Source: Rhizobium sp.
Lineage (GTDB): Bacteria; Pseudomonadota; Alphaproteobacteria; Rhizobiales; Rhizobiaceae
DNA length: 55,349 nucleotides
Assembly (NCBI GenBank): GCA_003527225.1
Contig: DPXQ01000009.1
Location: forward strand, 1-55,349
Reading direction: 5' to 3'
Of the stretch, positions 46,906 to 55,349 are shown one piece after another; within the stretch, counting starts at the first letter, position 1; the number at the start of each line of letters is the position of its first letter. A program made the translations under genes and the position numbers. The notes beneath the pieces are model-generated. The model was given only the letters and a program-made list of their open reading frames with translations. It was not told the DNA's origin and did not search any database.

Positions 46906-48189
46906 ATGATCGAAAACGAGAAGCCATATATCGCACGCTCCCTATGGACCGCCACTGCGAATCCGACGCCCGACTGCCCGGTTCTGACAGGGGCCGAAGA
47001 GACAGAGGTCGCGGTAATCGGCGGAGGCTTCAGCGGCCTCTCGGCGGCGCTGCATTTGGCTGAAGCCGGTGTCGCCGTCACTCTGCTCGAAGCTGAGACC
47101 CCGGGATGGGGTGCTTCGGGGCGCAATGGTGGACAGGTGAACCCCGGCCTGAAGGAAGATCCGGATGCGATCGAGGCAAAGTTCGGTCCCGATTTGGGAG
47201 GACGCATGGTGCGGCTTTCAGGTGGCGCAGGCGATTTTGTCTTCGATCTGATCAAACGGTTGGGGATCGACTGTGCCGCGCGGCAGCCGGGATGGATTCA
47301 GCCCGTACACAATGAAGCTGCGCTGAACACGGTCAGCAAGCGGGTCGGACAATGGCAGCGTCGTGGCGCGCCTTTGCGGTTGCTCTCGCGCGCAGAAACC
47401 GCGGAACTTGTCGGGACAGATGCCTACCTCGCAGGGATGATTGACCCCAGAGGTGGCAACCTGCATCCGCTGAACTATTCGCTCGGTCTTGCCTGGGCGG
47501 CTCAGAGGGCCGGGGCACGGCTGCATGGCCGCAGCCCTGCGCTTCGTATGGAACAGAACGGCGCGGCGCACGTGATCCACACGCCAAACGGCCGCCTGAG
47601 CGCCCGAAAGGTATTGATCTGCACAAACGGATATTCTGGATCATTCAATCCCGGGATTGCCCGAAGCGTCGTTCCAATCCGCTCGGTTCAGGTGGCCACT
47701 GCACCTCTCAGTGACAACGTCCGAAGATCCATCCTGCCCGGCGGTCATTCCGCATCGGATAGCCGCCGGCTGCTGCTCTACTTCCGTCTTGATCCTGAGG
47801 GGCGCTTCATCATGGGCGGGCGTGGCGACTACACGGAGAGCGGGACCGAGAAGCAGTTCTCGCTGCTTCAAGAGGCAAGTCAGCGGCTTTTCCCACAGCT
47901 TTCGGAGGCTAGCTGGGCGTTCAAGTGGGGCGGGTTCGTTGCAATGACTGCGGATCATTACCCCCATGTCGTGCGGGCAGGTACCCGCGTCTGGGGGGCA
48001 ATTGGCTACAATGGGCGGGGCGTCGCGATGGCAACGGTCCTTGGCAAGGTGTTGGCAGATCTGGCCCAAGGCATACCTGAGGAGGAGCATGATTTTCCGG
48101 TTACCGACGTAAAGGAGATCCCATTCTATTTTCTCAGGAAGCCCGTGGTGGCGGCCACTGTGGCTTGGTCCCGGTGGAGAGACGGCTGA
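46906..48189 (+). CDS. FAD-dependent amine oxidase, PuuB-like (DAO family)
   Basis: A 427-residue flavoprotein. The FAD dinucleotide motif is VAVIGGGFSGLSAALHLAEAG near residue 30, followed by WGASGRNGGQVNPG. C-terminal YNGRGVAMATVLGKVLAD closes the FAD domain. The sequence resembles gamma-glutamylputrescine oxidase PuuB and related DAO-family enzymes. No gamma-glutamylputrescine synthetase (puuA) is nearby, so the substrate may be a different secondary amine or N-substituted amino acid. The ATG at 46906 follows AAAGGAAAACAGG. Confidence 0.9.
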   Translation: MIENEKPYIARSLWTATANPTPDCPVLTGAEETEVAVIGGGFSGLSAALHLAEAGVAVTLLEAETPGWGASGRNGGQVNPGLKEDPDAIEAKFGPDLGGRMVRLSGGAGDFVFDLIKRLGIDCAARQPGWIQPVHNEAALNTVSKRVGQWQRRGAPLRLLSRAETAELVGTDAYLAGMIDPRGGNLHPLNYSLGLAWAAQRAGARLHGRSPALRMEQNGAAHVIHTPNGRLSARKVLICTNGYSGSFNPGIARSVVPIRSVQVATAPLSDNVRRSILPGGHSASDSRRLLLYFRLDPEGRFIMGGRGDYTESGTEKQFSLLQEASQRLFPQLSEASWAFKWGGFVAMTADHYPHVVRAGTRVWGAIGYNGRGVAMATVLGKVLADLAQGIPEEEHDFPVTDVKEIPFYFLRKPVVAATVAWSRWRDG

Positions 48190-48470
48190 TCGGGATCCGG
48201 AATTTACTAAGACAGGCCATGGGGGTCGGGTCACGAAGTCGTTGAAATTCGAAGACGGCTCAATCTCTGGTGAGAACCACCCAACCGGCGGCGGCGACAA
48301 CTGCGGAACCGTGGCCTGAAATCAATACACAAGGCAAAACGTCTTCCGCGTACCGTGCGTGGCGACAATCAGGTTGAGCTGATCAAACAACGTGTCGCGC
48401 GACCGGGAGCAGGAAAGTCTGGCGGACTTAAGAGGAATATCGAAACCCTCCTGCGCATGCAGCCCAGCGC

Positions 48471-51400
48471 TCACTGGCCTGAAGGCTTTGAAGCGTAGCG
48501 CTTCATCGCTTCCTGGAACCGAGTGGTGATTTCAGAGGCCAGGACATTGGCCGGGATTTGTCCCACCTCGAATGATCCCGACAGCGTCATCTTGACGGTC
48601 CTGATCTCCGAGCCGGCGTCGTCGTCGGGCGGGCGCCGTCCTTCAAGCTCGATCCGCAGCTCCATCTGGTCGAAGGCGTCGGCGGCGCGCATGGAGACAT
48701 TCAGCTCCAGACTGCCTACCGGATTGGCATAGCTGGTCTGGATCAGCCGTTCCCCGGCCGGCTTCAGCAGCGGAATGCGGTCGATGTTCTTCTGCATGCC
48801 CTGATCGATGTCGCCAACCGGCACGATTCGGAAGCCGTCCGGCTGCGCTGTGAGGGCAAAGCTCATCGGGATACCCTGGTCGAATACGTCGAGGGCGGCC
48901 TTTGCCGCGCCGACGATTGCCTCGCCGATCGGGCTCGCCAGCATTGTGCCGATCCCCTTGATCCCTCCGGATTGCTGTTCGGCTTGCGCCTTCGCGCGCC
49001 GCCAGTCGCGGTCCAGCATCTGGATCGCACTTTCCACGCTTGTCGTCGCCCCGTTGATCTGGAGTTGCGTCAGTCTGATCGTTCCGCGCCAGGGCTGCTC
49101 CCAACTCGCCACCGCAGTCACGTCGGCCGGAGGGCCAGGTTGGGTTGTGCCGAGCGCGGTCAGGGTCTGATCGATCCGGCCGGCGAAGGCCTCGCAACGT
49201 GTATTGCTGCGCGCGCTCCGCAGAATCGCAACGGCTTCGTTCGTCTTGCCCTCGCCGTTCAGCGCGCGCGCCTGATCCCACAGGGCCTGTGTTTGCGTTT
49301 CGCGATCGACAGCGGCCGCGTAAGAGGCCCTCAGTTCCGCCGCGAGCGGATGGCCGGCTTCGGAGAGCGTCACCAGTCCGTGTCTGGCCGCAGTGAAGTC
49401 ACAGCTGTCGATGGCCGCCTGGACCGCGCTGGCGAGCGCGTCGTTTCCGCCGGCCTCGATCCTGGCGATGGCGGAATCGATCACCCCGCGGAAACTGTCG
49501 CATTGCGTATTGGCGCGCGCCTTCCGGAGAGCTTCCAGTGCGGCGTCGACCGCGCCGCTCTGATAGATCGCCTGGGCCCGGTCGTAGTCGGCCTTCGTCT
49601 GGCCTTCCCGGTCGACCGAGGCGCGATAGCTGGCGGAGAGTTCGCCGTAGCGTGGCGAATTCGTCATGCCTTCCAGAAGGCGTCGTGCGTCCTCGAACCG
49701 GCATTGCGCGATCGCCGCTTCGGCGGCCGCGGCATTGTCGTCGGCCCGATCGGTCGTCAATGCGCTTTCGCCCAGGGCCTGGCAGCGAGCGGCATCAGTT
49801 GCGGCGGACGTTGCCGCTTCGGCGAAGATTTCGGACACGTCGGCGCTTGCTCTCGCCGACGAAGCAGCAGAGCGAAGCGTGTCGATCAGAGCTGGCCCGC
49901 CATCCTGCGGCCCGATGGGGCCGGTCCGTTGCGAAAGTTCCTTCAAGCGGTCTGCGAGCGCGCCGACTTCGGTTATTGCGACAGCGGAAGCCCTATCGAG
50001 CTCCTCACTGCATCCGGCCAGCTCTCCGGCCGCAGCCCGCAGCTCGGCCCACAGCCTGTCGGCCTCCGCGATTACGGCCTCGGCGTCCTCCGTTCCGGAT
50101 TTCGCAGCGAGCGACAGCACGGCCCGATGGGCAGCCTCGGCGCGGGGCGCGATCGCCTCGATCGATCGGACGGCCTCGCCAAGCGCCGTCCGTCGGGCCG
50201 CGCCATCGTCGGCGATCCCCTGCAGCCGGTCCCCTTCCGCAGCCATCGCGGCAATCCGTGCCGGAACGGTGCTGAGTTCCTCTACGGTGGGCTGCGACGT
50301 CTCAACGAGCTTGTCGGCGGCGGATGCGGCATCACGGGCCTTGCGGTCCTCGTTGGTTGCAGTTTGCGCCTGGAGCTTCGCCTCCGTGACCGCGCTGCGT
50401 ATTTCGGTCAGATCGCGGTGATGCAGGGCTTCGTCGGCCTCCTTGCGCAGCTCTGCGGCCCTGTCGCATGCCGTCAGCGCCGCAGCTTCGGCCCTCTGCT
50501 TGGCGTCTGCAACGGCCTGTGCCGCGCGTTGCGCCTCGTCAGCCAGTTGCCGGCTGCGCTCGCCGGCCTGTTCCATGGCGGCCAGTTGCGGCGAGAGCTT
50601 GTCGATCTCCTGTTCGAGCGAGATGATCCGGTTCGTGAGCTCGCCTGCTGCCGTCTTCAGCTCGGAATAGGCGGCATGGCCGGCGGAGCACGCAGTGCGT
50701 CCAGTAGCTGCGGCTTCCATCGCTGCGCCATGCAATCCACTCAGGGCATTGAGTGCATCCGTCAGATCCTCGCCGGCCTCGAACGGCATGAACAGGTTGA
50801 CGCTGAACTGGCGGACGAAAGGCGGTCGCACGCCGACAAGGTCGAGATGCCGCGCATCGATCGTGGCAGGTTTGGATGTAATGTCCCCGACGGTTGCGGC
50901 AGGATCGATCGAGACTTCGGTGGAACGTGTGACGATGCGCGCGGTAAAGCGACCCTGGGCATCGGCGTTCGAGACTTTGCATCCCGGCATTTCCGAACCG
51001 TGAGAGACCCGTATCGTCACCGGCGCCATGCCGCAACGGTCGCAGGTGCCGCCCGAGCGGACTTCGTCGAGCAACTGGCCTTCAATGCGGACGACCGAGA
51101 GGAGCTTGAGCCGCTCCCAGATCTCGCGATACCTGCGGTAGGCTTCGGTTCTGGTGGCCGTGCCGCCGGCTGTCTCCCGGTGCTGCTGGATGAAGCCCAG
51201 CGCGTAGGACACCTTGAGCCTGGCAAGCTGATCGGCGTCGTCAAGCGGATAGGCCGAAAGCTTCAGACCGGCCTCACTGTCGAGCAGGCGTTCGAAGGCC
51301 GCGTCATCGCAGGATGAGTCGAGGGCGAGGCCTGTCCGAAGCGTGCGGGTACGCTCGCTGATCGCATCGATGACGGCCTCACCCTCAGAAACGATGCCGG

Positions 51401-52721
51401 CAAGGCCGGGCACAGCCCGGTGCCCGGGAAGGTCTGCGAGATAGTATTGCGGGCCGTACGGGGTGTTGTAGACGGATGCGATCGTCGCGATGTCGACGTC
51501 TTTGTCGAGATATTCCGAAAAGCCGATATCAAATGCGTCGCGGATGAAGGCCTGCGCCTGCTTCACGCCCGCTCCTCCCCCGCCGTTTTCCCGGCCCTTG
51601 ACGAAGGTTCCGTCCAGCCAGAAATAGAGCTGGTTCATGTCCTCCGGCTCGCTCTGGACGTAAATATCCTTCAGGAGCGGCAGCTTTTCGTTCAGCGGGC
51701 AGGCCTGGATACCGTCGCCGACCAGCGCCTTGAAGGCCTGGCTGCGCGGATCGTCGAGTGTGTGCGTCGCAAGACCGACGCAATAACCTTCGCGCGCGCG
51801 GATCAGCAGCTTGAGCGAGTTGGCCCGTGCCAGGGTCTCCTTGGCGATCTTGCCGTAGGACTCGACCAGCGTGCCCAGGAGGGAAACGCCGGGAACGCGG
51901 GAATCGCTCAGGTAGCCGCCGAACTTCTCCATCAGCGAGAACATGCCATCGAGCCGTCCGGCATAGGTGTCGGCGGTGAAGGCGCCATGGATGGCGCGCG
52001 CCGTATCGAGCAAGCCGTAGCTCTTGTCGAGCAGGTTGAACTGCGCTTCGTAGCTTCCGAGCCTGTCGATCCACTCGCCCGAAAGGCCGTGTTTTTCCAA
52101 GATATCGGTGTACTCCGTTTCCGGCTCGGCGTCCTTCAGGTCGTCATAGGCCGCGTCGAGAGCCTCAAGCTTCTTGCGTGCCTCGTCCCACAGCGCCTGT
52201 AGCCCGGAAACGATCTCGCGCGAGCTATCCTTCTGGTAGCGTTCCAGTGCTGCCTGCACCTCGGGCATTTTCTCCGCCATGTAGGCATTTACATAGATCG
52301 ACAGGTCCTGATCCGGGCTCCGCAGCCATGTCCGGTAAAACTGTTCCCGCTCTTCCGCCGTCAGACCTGCGGGAGCCAGCTGCTTATCGACCAGATCATG
52401 CAGCCAGATGAGGAAGCGGTCATAGAGCGTACTGGCGCGCGCCTTGAGTTCCGTCTCGAGATCGCCGCGGAGCGCGGTCGCCCGGGCCTTGATGCTGTCG
52501 ACGATCTGTGCGCGAACCCGCTCGCAGGCGGCGTAGTAGAAGGGCTGCAGCGATATCGTCACCTTGCCAACCGTCGCGGTCTCGCCCTCGGCGATTGCGG
52601 CAATCTCCTGGCAAGGATCGGGATGGTACTGGATCTGGATAAGGGTTTCCGCGGCGGCGGTCAGCGGCAAGGGGAACAGGAGCGCCAGCAGCAGCGCGAT
52701 GACCTTGCCGATACGCATCAT
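48471..52721 (-). CDS. Large exported coiled-coil protein with Cys-paired repeats, unknown function
   Basis: A 1416-residue protein of no family I can name. Residues 1-24 are a signal peptide (MMRIGKVIALLLALLFPLPL, then TAAAE), so it is periplasmic or surface exposed. Residues about 25-550 are helical, with DDPRSQAFKALVGDGIQACP and EPEDMNQLYFWLDGTFVKGR as its most recognisable stretches. A CDRCG element near 557 is followed by a beta-rich region to about 640. A coiled coil occupies about 690-930 (repeated Ala/Glu/Lys, SLEQEIDKLSPQLAAMEQAG). Two roughly 100-residue helical repeats follow, with Cys1007/Cys1074 and Cys1107/Cys1176. A C-terminal domain (residues about 1205-1416) ends QEAMKRYASKPSGQ. 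It starts in ATGA overlap with the upstream gene, so the two are one unit. Confidence 0.82.
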   Translation of the reverse strand: MMRIGKVIALLLALLFPLPLTAAAETLIQIQYHPDPCQEIAAIAEGETATVGKVTISLQPFYYAACERVRAQIVDSIKARATALRGDLETELKARASTLYDRFLIWLHDLVDKQLAPAGLTAEEREQFYRTWLRSPDQDLSIYVNAYMAEKMPEVQAALERYQKDSSREIVSGLQALWDEARKKLEALDAAYDDLKDAEPETEYTDILEKHGLSGEWIDRLGSYEAQFNLLDKSYGLLDTARAIHGAFTADTYAGRLDGMFSLMEKFGGYLSDSRVPGVSLLGTLVESYGKIAKETLARANSLKLLIRAREGYCVGLATHTLDDPRSQAFKALVGDGIQACPLNEKLPLLKDIYVQSEPEDMNQLYFWLDGTFVKGRENGGGGAGVKQAQAFIRDAFDIGFSEYLDKDVDIATIASVYNTPYGPQYYLADLPGHRAVPGLAGIVSEGEAVIDAISERTRTLRTGLALDSSCDDAAFERLLDSEAGLKLSAYPLDDADQLARLKVSYALGFIQQHRETAGGTATRTEAYRRYREIWERLKLLSVVRIEGQLLDEVRSGGTCDRCGMAPVTIRVSHGSEMPGCKVSNADAQGRFTARIVTRSTEVSIDPAATVGDITSKPATIDARHLDLVGVRPPFVRQFSVNLFMPFEAGEDLTDALNALSGLHGAAMEAAATGRTACSAGHAAYSELKTAAGELTNRIISLEQEIDKLSPQLAAMEQAGERSRQLADEAQRAAQAVADAKQRAEAAALTACDRAAELRKEADEALHHRDLTEIRSAVTEAKLQAQTATNEDRKARDAASAADKLVETSQPTVEELSTVPARIAAMAAEGDRLQGIADDGAARRTALGEAVRSIEAIAPRAEAAHRAVLSLAAKSGTEDAEAVIAEADRLWAELRAAAGELAGCSEELDRASAVAITEVGALADRLKELSQRTGPIGPQDGGPALIDTLRSAASSARASADVSEIFAEAATSAATDAARCQALGESALTTDRADDNAAAAEAAIAQCRFEDARRLLEGMTNSPRYGELSASYRASVDREGQTKADYDRAQAIYQSGAVDAALEALRKARANTQCDSFRGVIDSAIARIEAGGNDALASAVQAAIDSCDFTAARHGLVTLSEAGHPLAAELRASYAAAVDRETQTQALWDQARALNGEGKTNEAVAILRSARSNTRCEAFAGRIDQTLTALGTTQPGPPADVTAVASWEQPWRGTIRLTQLQINGATTSVESAIQMLDRDWRRAKAQAEQQSGGIKGIGTMLASPIGEAIVGAAKAALDVFDQGIPMSFALTAQPDGFRIVPVGDIDQGMQKNIDRIPLLKPAGERLIQTSYANPVGSLELNVSMRAADAFDQMELRIELEGRRPPDDDAGSEIRTVKMTLSGSFEVGQIPANVLASEITTRFQEAMKRYASKPSGQ

Positions 52722-53536
52722 TGTTCGGGTAGCCTCAACCGATCAGGGTCCGGCATGCCAAGATCGCCGAAAGGATCGGCCGAAGGGCTGGCCCGCTCGG
52801 AACCCGTTGCGGACGAGGCGGGCGGTTCTGCAGCGGGCGGTTCCGGCTCGGGGAGAGCGGGCGGGTTGGTGCCGATGTCCGCGGGCTTCGTGTTCGGCGA
52901 TTGCGGCGGCGGTGTTGGTGCCTCCGCGCCGATCACGTCTTCATATTCGAAATCGGGAGAGACGAAGTCAACGCAAGTATCCGCATAGCGGCTGCCGGCA
53001 TAGACGCCGCCGATTTCGAGCCTCACCCAGCGATAGGCAGCGACCTCGGGCAGAGGGAGGAAGACCGGTTCGTTCTGGTCGGGAACGATCATCGATGTGC
53101 GCAGACCGGTATCGGTCGTCACGTTCAGGACGCGCACACGCGCGTTGTCATAATAGGACTTCTCCGTCTTGCCATAGCCGTTGGAGAACAGCAGTCGGCG
53201 GAAAGGCGCGCCATTGTCGATCCGAAGTGTGATCGCTTCGCCGATGCCATTGCCTTTCGCACCCTCGCACCACGCGAGATGCTGGCCGCCTTCCTCGCTG
53301 ACCAGGTTTTCTGGCCCGTATCGCCAGGTCCTGCCCGGCGGCAGTGCGGAACTCACACAAAAATGGATTGCATCGAAATACTGACCGCCACCTTCAGTCC
53401 AGCATGTCTCCCCCGCACGGGCATTCCCGCCAAGCGCCATGGCCGCCATTGCGGCAAGCAAGAAACGAGCAGGAATGCCTTTGATCCTGAAAATGGCCGT
53501 CGCCTCCCTCTGCCAATTCCATGAAAGACTAGTCAT
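52718..53536 (-). CDS. Exported protein with NADase-type glycan-binding-like domain
   Basis: A 272-residue protein. Residues about 1-42 contain an N-terminal basic region and signal peptide (IPARFLLAAMAAMALGGNAR). The mature domain, about residues 55-185, has the pattern WCEGAKGNGIGEAITL, LLFSNGYGKTEKSYYDNARV and GVYAGSRYADTCVDFV. This resembles the discoidin-like NADase-type glycan-binding domain found on exported enzymes and phage-like or surface proteins. The last 85 residues are Pro/Glu/Ala rich and probably disordered (PPPQSPNTKPADIGTNPPAL). AAGGTGGAAAG precedes the ATG. Its stop overlaps the 1416-residue gene start by ATGA. Domain assignment is by eye. Confidence 0.7.
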   Translation of the reverse strand: MTSLSWNWQREATAIFRIKGIPARFLLAAMAAMALGGNARAGETCWTEGGGQYFDAIHFCVSSALPPGRTWRYGPENLVSEEGGQHLAWCEGAKGNGIGEAITLRIDNGAPFRRLLFSNGYGKTEKSYYDNARVRVLNVTTDTGLRTSMIVPDQNEPVFLPLPEVAAYRWVRLEIGGVYAGSRYADTCVDFVSPDFEYEDVIGAEAPTPPPQSPNTKPADIGTNPPALPEPEPPAAEPPASSATGSERASPSADPFGDLGMPDPDRLRLPEQ

Positions 53537-53688
53537 CCGGCCGGCTTTCCACCTTGACTTATGTCAAGAGGGCCCGTCTCCGCGCCGATGGTCATCATAT
53601 CCAGGATAACCGGGGCAGGGGCATCGATCGGCTGCCCATCCTTCAGAACAAAGACTTCATACCCGTTGTCCTGGGAGGGGCGGGCCAT
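53533..53688 (-). CDS. Possible small gene or 3' remnant coupled to the glycan-binding gene
   Basis: A 51-codon frame (MARPSQDNGYEVFVLKDG, then IDAPAPVILDMMTIGAETGP) whose TGA overlaps the ATG at 53536 by ATGA. The frame stays open and protein-like upstream of this ATG to about 53790, so the codons may be the 3' end of a lost gene. A competing plus-strand frame (53554-53796) also exists; the start overlap favours the minus strand. The ribosome site is weak. No family recognised. Confidence 0.35.
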   Translation of the reverse strand: MARPSQDNGYEVFVLKDGQPIDAPAPVILDMMTIGAETGPLDISQGGKPAG

Positions 53689-53792
53689 CCCATAGACAAC
53701 GGCATGCTCTCGACGAGTTTGAACAACGGTCGCCTGGCGACCTCGATTTTTGCAGGTCAGTCCGGCTCGGGCCGCGTTGCTTTCGTGCGAGA

Positions 53793-55115
53793 TTAACCGA
53801 CAATCAGTTGAGGGAACACTGCGATCACGGCCAGGATAGAGAGCATGACGCCAACAAACGGCAACGCTCCGACAAAGATCGACTCCAGTGAAGTCTTTTC
53901 ATCCCCGAGAGTCGAATGCACCGTAAAGATCGAAATCCCGAACGGCGGTGTCAACAGGCCTACCTCCACAGCGATCACCGTGATGATTCCGAAATGCGCG
54001 AGGTCGAAACCGAGGCCCTGCGCGATCGGGGCCGCGATCGGCACAACGATCAGCAAAATCGAGCTGCTGTCGAGAATCATGCCTAACAGAAGGACTAGGC
54101 CAACATAGACGATCAGGAAGCCGGTGGCGCCCAGTCCGCTGCCCTGGACAAACTGTCCAATCGCCGAAGGAATGCCGGCGACCGCGAGCATCTGGCTATA
54201 GAAGCTGGCGGCCACAAGCAGGATCAGAATGCCGACGGAAATCGTACCGGTCTGGGTCAGGACGGCCCACCACTTCTTGAGGTCTAGGCTGCGCCGAAAT
54301 ATGGCAATCACAAAGGCTGCACAGGCTCCGACGCCGCCGGCTTCGGTCGGCGTGAAGAAACCGCTGTAGAGGCCGCCGAGCACGAAGACGACCAGCAGGA
54401 CAATCGGGGTGAGCTTCCGGCCAACCTCGGCACCGCCCATCCTGGCACCGGGCTCACGCTTCTCCAGCTGGCTATCCAGGTGTTGTTCGGTGAAGACGAA
54501 GCGAGGTGCAAAGCGCGCCATGGCCGTGATCAGCCCGACAAAACCGACGGCAAGCAGAATGCCGGGTACAAGGCCCGCTATGAACATGCGCCCGATCGAT
54601 TGCTCGGCCAGAACCCCATAGATAATCAACAGAAGGCTCGGCGGGATGAGCATTCCGAGAACCGAACTGCCGGCGACGGTTCCCGCCGCGAACGAGGCAC
54701 GATAACCGTGCCGGGTCATTTCCGGGACTGCCACCTTGGTGAAGACCGCAGCGGAGGCGATCGACACGCCGGTGACGGCCGCAAAGACCGTATTGGCTGC
54801 AACGGTTGCGACGCCAAGCCCGCCAAGCAGGCGGCGCAGTAACGACTCGGCTACATCGAACGTATCCTTGCCGACATTCGAGATGCTTACCAGATGTCCC
54901 ATCAACACGAAGAGCGGGATAGTCGCGAAGAGGTAGTTGGCAACACCGTTGTAGGCAGAAATCGACATGAGTTTCATGGCGAGATCGAAATTGCCGCGAA
55001 TGATCCAGACGCCAGCAAAGGCAACAGCCATAAGGGCGACGGCGATCCGCATGCCGAGAAGAACGAGCAAAAAAAGCACCGCGATTAGAAGTAACCCGAT
55101 CGAGATAGGTCCCAT
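53793..55115 (-). CDS. TRAP transporter large permease (DctM-like)
   Basis: A 440-residue membrane protein with about 12 hydrophobic segments, starting MGPISIGLLLIAVLFLLVLL. The TRAP segments GLVPGILLAVGFVGLITAM, YSGFFTPTEAGGVGACAAFV and LLTPPFGISIFTVHS are present. It carries the family's 12-TM Na+/solute symport subunit. The start at 55115 leaves one base after the DctQ stop. Substrate (dicarboxylate, sialic acid, ectoine or other organic anion) is not readable. Confidence 0.93.
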   Translation of the reverse strand: MGPISIGLLLIAVLFLLVLLGMRIAVALMAVAFAGVWIIRGNFDLAMKLMSISAYNGVANYLFATIPLFVLMGHLVSISNVGKDTFDVAESLLRRLLGGLGVATVAANTVFAAVTGVSIASAAVFTKVAVPEMTRHGYRASFAAGTVAGSSVLGMLIPPSLLLIIYGVLAEQSIGRMFIAGLVPGILLAVGFVGLITAMARFAPRFVFTEQHLDSQLEKREPGARMGGAEVGRKLTPIVLLVVFVLGGLYSGFFTPTEAGGVGACAAFVIAIFRRSLDLKKWWAVLTQTGTISVGILILLVAASFYSQMLAVAGIPSAIGQFVQGSGLGATGFLIVYVGLVLLLGMILDSSSILLIVVPIAAPIAQGLGFDLAHFGIITVIAVEVGLLTPPFGISIFTVHSTLGDEKTSLESIFVGALPFVGVMLSILAVIAVFPQLIVG

Positions 55116-55116
55116 G

Positions 55117-55349
55117 TCACTTCGCCTTTGAATTGCGGATGCAGCAGAGACTTCCGACCGCGGCCACGACGAAGGCGATCGCCGATGCCGCCGAGCCAAA
55201 CACAATGATCAAACGGAAAGGCAAGGTCGGAAGCGTCCAGACGCCCCGCACACCGAAGAACTCCGATGTGCGCCAGGCCTGCGCTGTATCAGGCCACGCC
55301 GCAAACGCGACGAGGGCGAACAGCACGGCGCCGATCAGCGCGAAGCTCA
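55117..55349 (-). CDS. TRAP transporter small permease (DctQ-like), partial
   Basis: The last 77 codons of a four-helix DctQ-type subunit; the 5' end lies beyond the window. Two hydrophobic helices are visible (ALIGAVLFALVAFAAWPDTA and IIVFGSAASAIAFVVAAVGS). The stop is one base from the DctM start, the usual DctQ-DctM order. Confidence 0.88.
   Translation of the reverse strand, partial: SFALIGAVLFALVAFAAWPDTAQAWRTSEFFGVRGVWTLPTLPFRLIIVFGSAASAIAFVVAAVGSLCCIRNSKAK

Noticed and set aside
48972..51317. 781-residue plus-strand open frame opposite the large exported protein gene
   Set aside because: It is antisense to a gene with a signal peptide, repeats and start overlap. High G+C keeps the opposite frame open, and it has no recognisable motif.
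51420..52202. 260-residue plus-strand frame within the large exported gene
   Set aside because: Antisense shadow of high G+C coding sequence.

Overview
The window reads as a replicon segment of an alphaproteobacterium, most likely of the Rhizobiales (Rhizobium/Ensifer/Agrobacterium/Mesorhizobium range). The grounds are high G+C, many ABC and TRAP uptake systems each paired with a dedicated regulator and catabolic enzymes, a soluble rhizobial-type chemoreceptor, and a mosaic layout in which compact operons are separated by eroded gene fragments. The remnants (CoA-transferase, Fic, metallo-beta-lactamase fold, MbcA/ParS-like and HTH fragments) and the absence of core housekeeping genes suggest a megaplasmid, chromid or accessory island. 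No rRNA, tRNA, CRISPR array or intact transposase was seen.

Layout. 1-1359: Cys-rich gene tail coupled to an MFS exporter. 1702-7255: minus-strand operon for polar amino acid uptake (solute-binding protein, two permeases, ATPase), a RidA deaminase and an IclR regulator, divergent from a D-serine dehydratase/D-threonine aldolase-like PLP enzyme, with a good palindromic operator between them. 7547-8861: class II Fic protein with its promoter bracketed by a 20-bp direct repeat. 8904-9497: two degraded genes. 9480-11377: GNAT and rhodanese genes divergent from an FtrA-type regulator. 11653-22783: aldehyde dehydrogenase, LysR (HypT-like), M81/MlrC peptidase, a second D-threonine-aldolase-like enzyme, a D-aminoacylase-like amidohydrolase, an unrecognised TIM-barrel-like protein, an ornithine cyclodeaminase-like enzyme, an SDR and an epimerase-like enzyme. 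This looks like a catabolic island for unusual, probably D-configured or N-acylated, amino compounds. 23044-27194: sugar-type ABC transporter. 27573-30581: E1 alpha/beta 2-oxoacid (acetoin-type) dehydrogenase with a stand-alone lipoyl protein and a lipoate-ligase-like protein but no E2 or E3. 31311-34629: AraC regulator and cytosolic PAS-PAS chemoreceptor.

35446-42075 is a complete N-type ATPase operon in the diagnostic order atpD-C-Q-R-B-E-F-A-G, preceded by a fragment of a second Fic gene. 42076-43813 is eroded sequence holding an MbcA/ParS-like antitoxin remnant and an amber-interrupted HTH gene. 43946-48189 is an amino acid ABC transporter divergent from an XRE-cupin regulator and a PuuB-like FAD amine oxidase. 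48471-53688 is a tightly overlapping minus-strand unit encoding a 1416-residue exported coiled-coil protein with a Cys-containing repeat pair, and an exported protein with an NADase-type glycan-binding-like domain; I could not assign it to any known system and regard it as the best candidate for something undescribed. 53793-55349 is the permease part of a TRAP transporter running off the window.

The recurring theme is uptake plus oxidation or deamination of nitrogenous small molecules, each module under its own local regulator. All functional statements rest on motif reading by eye; no database search was run.
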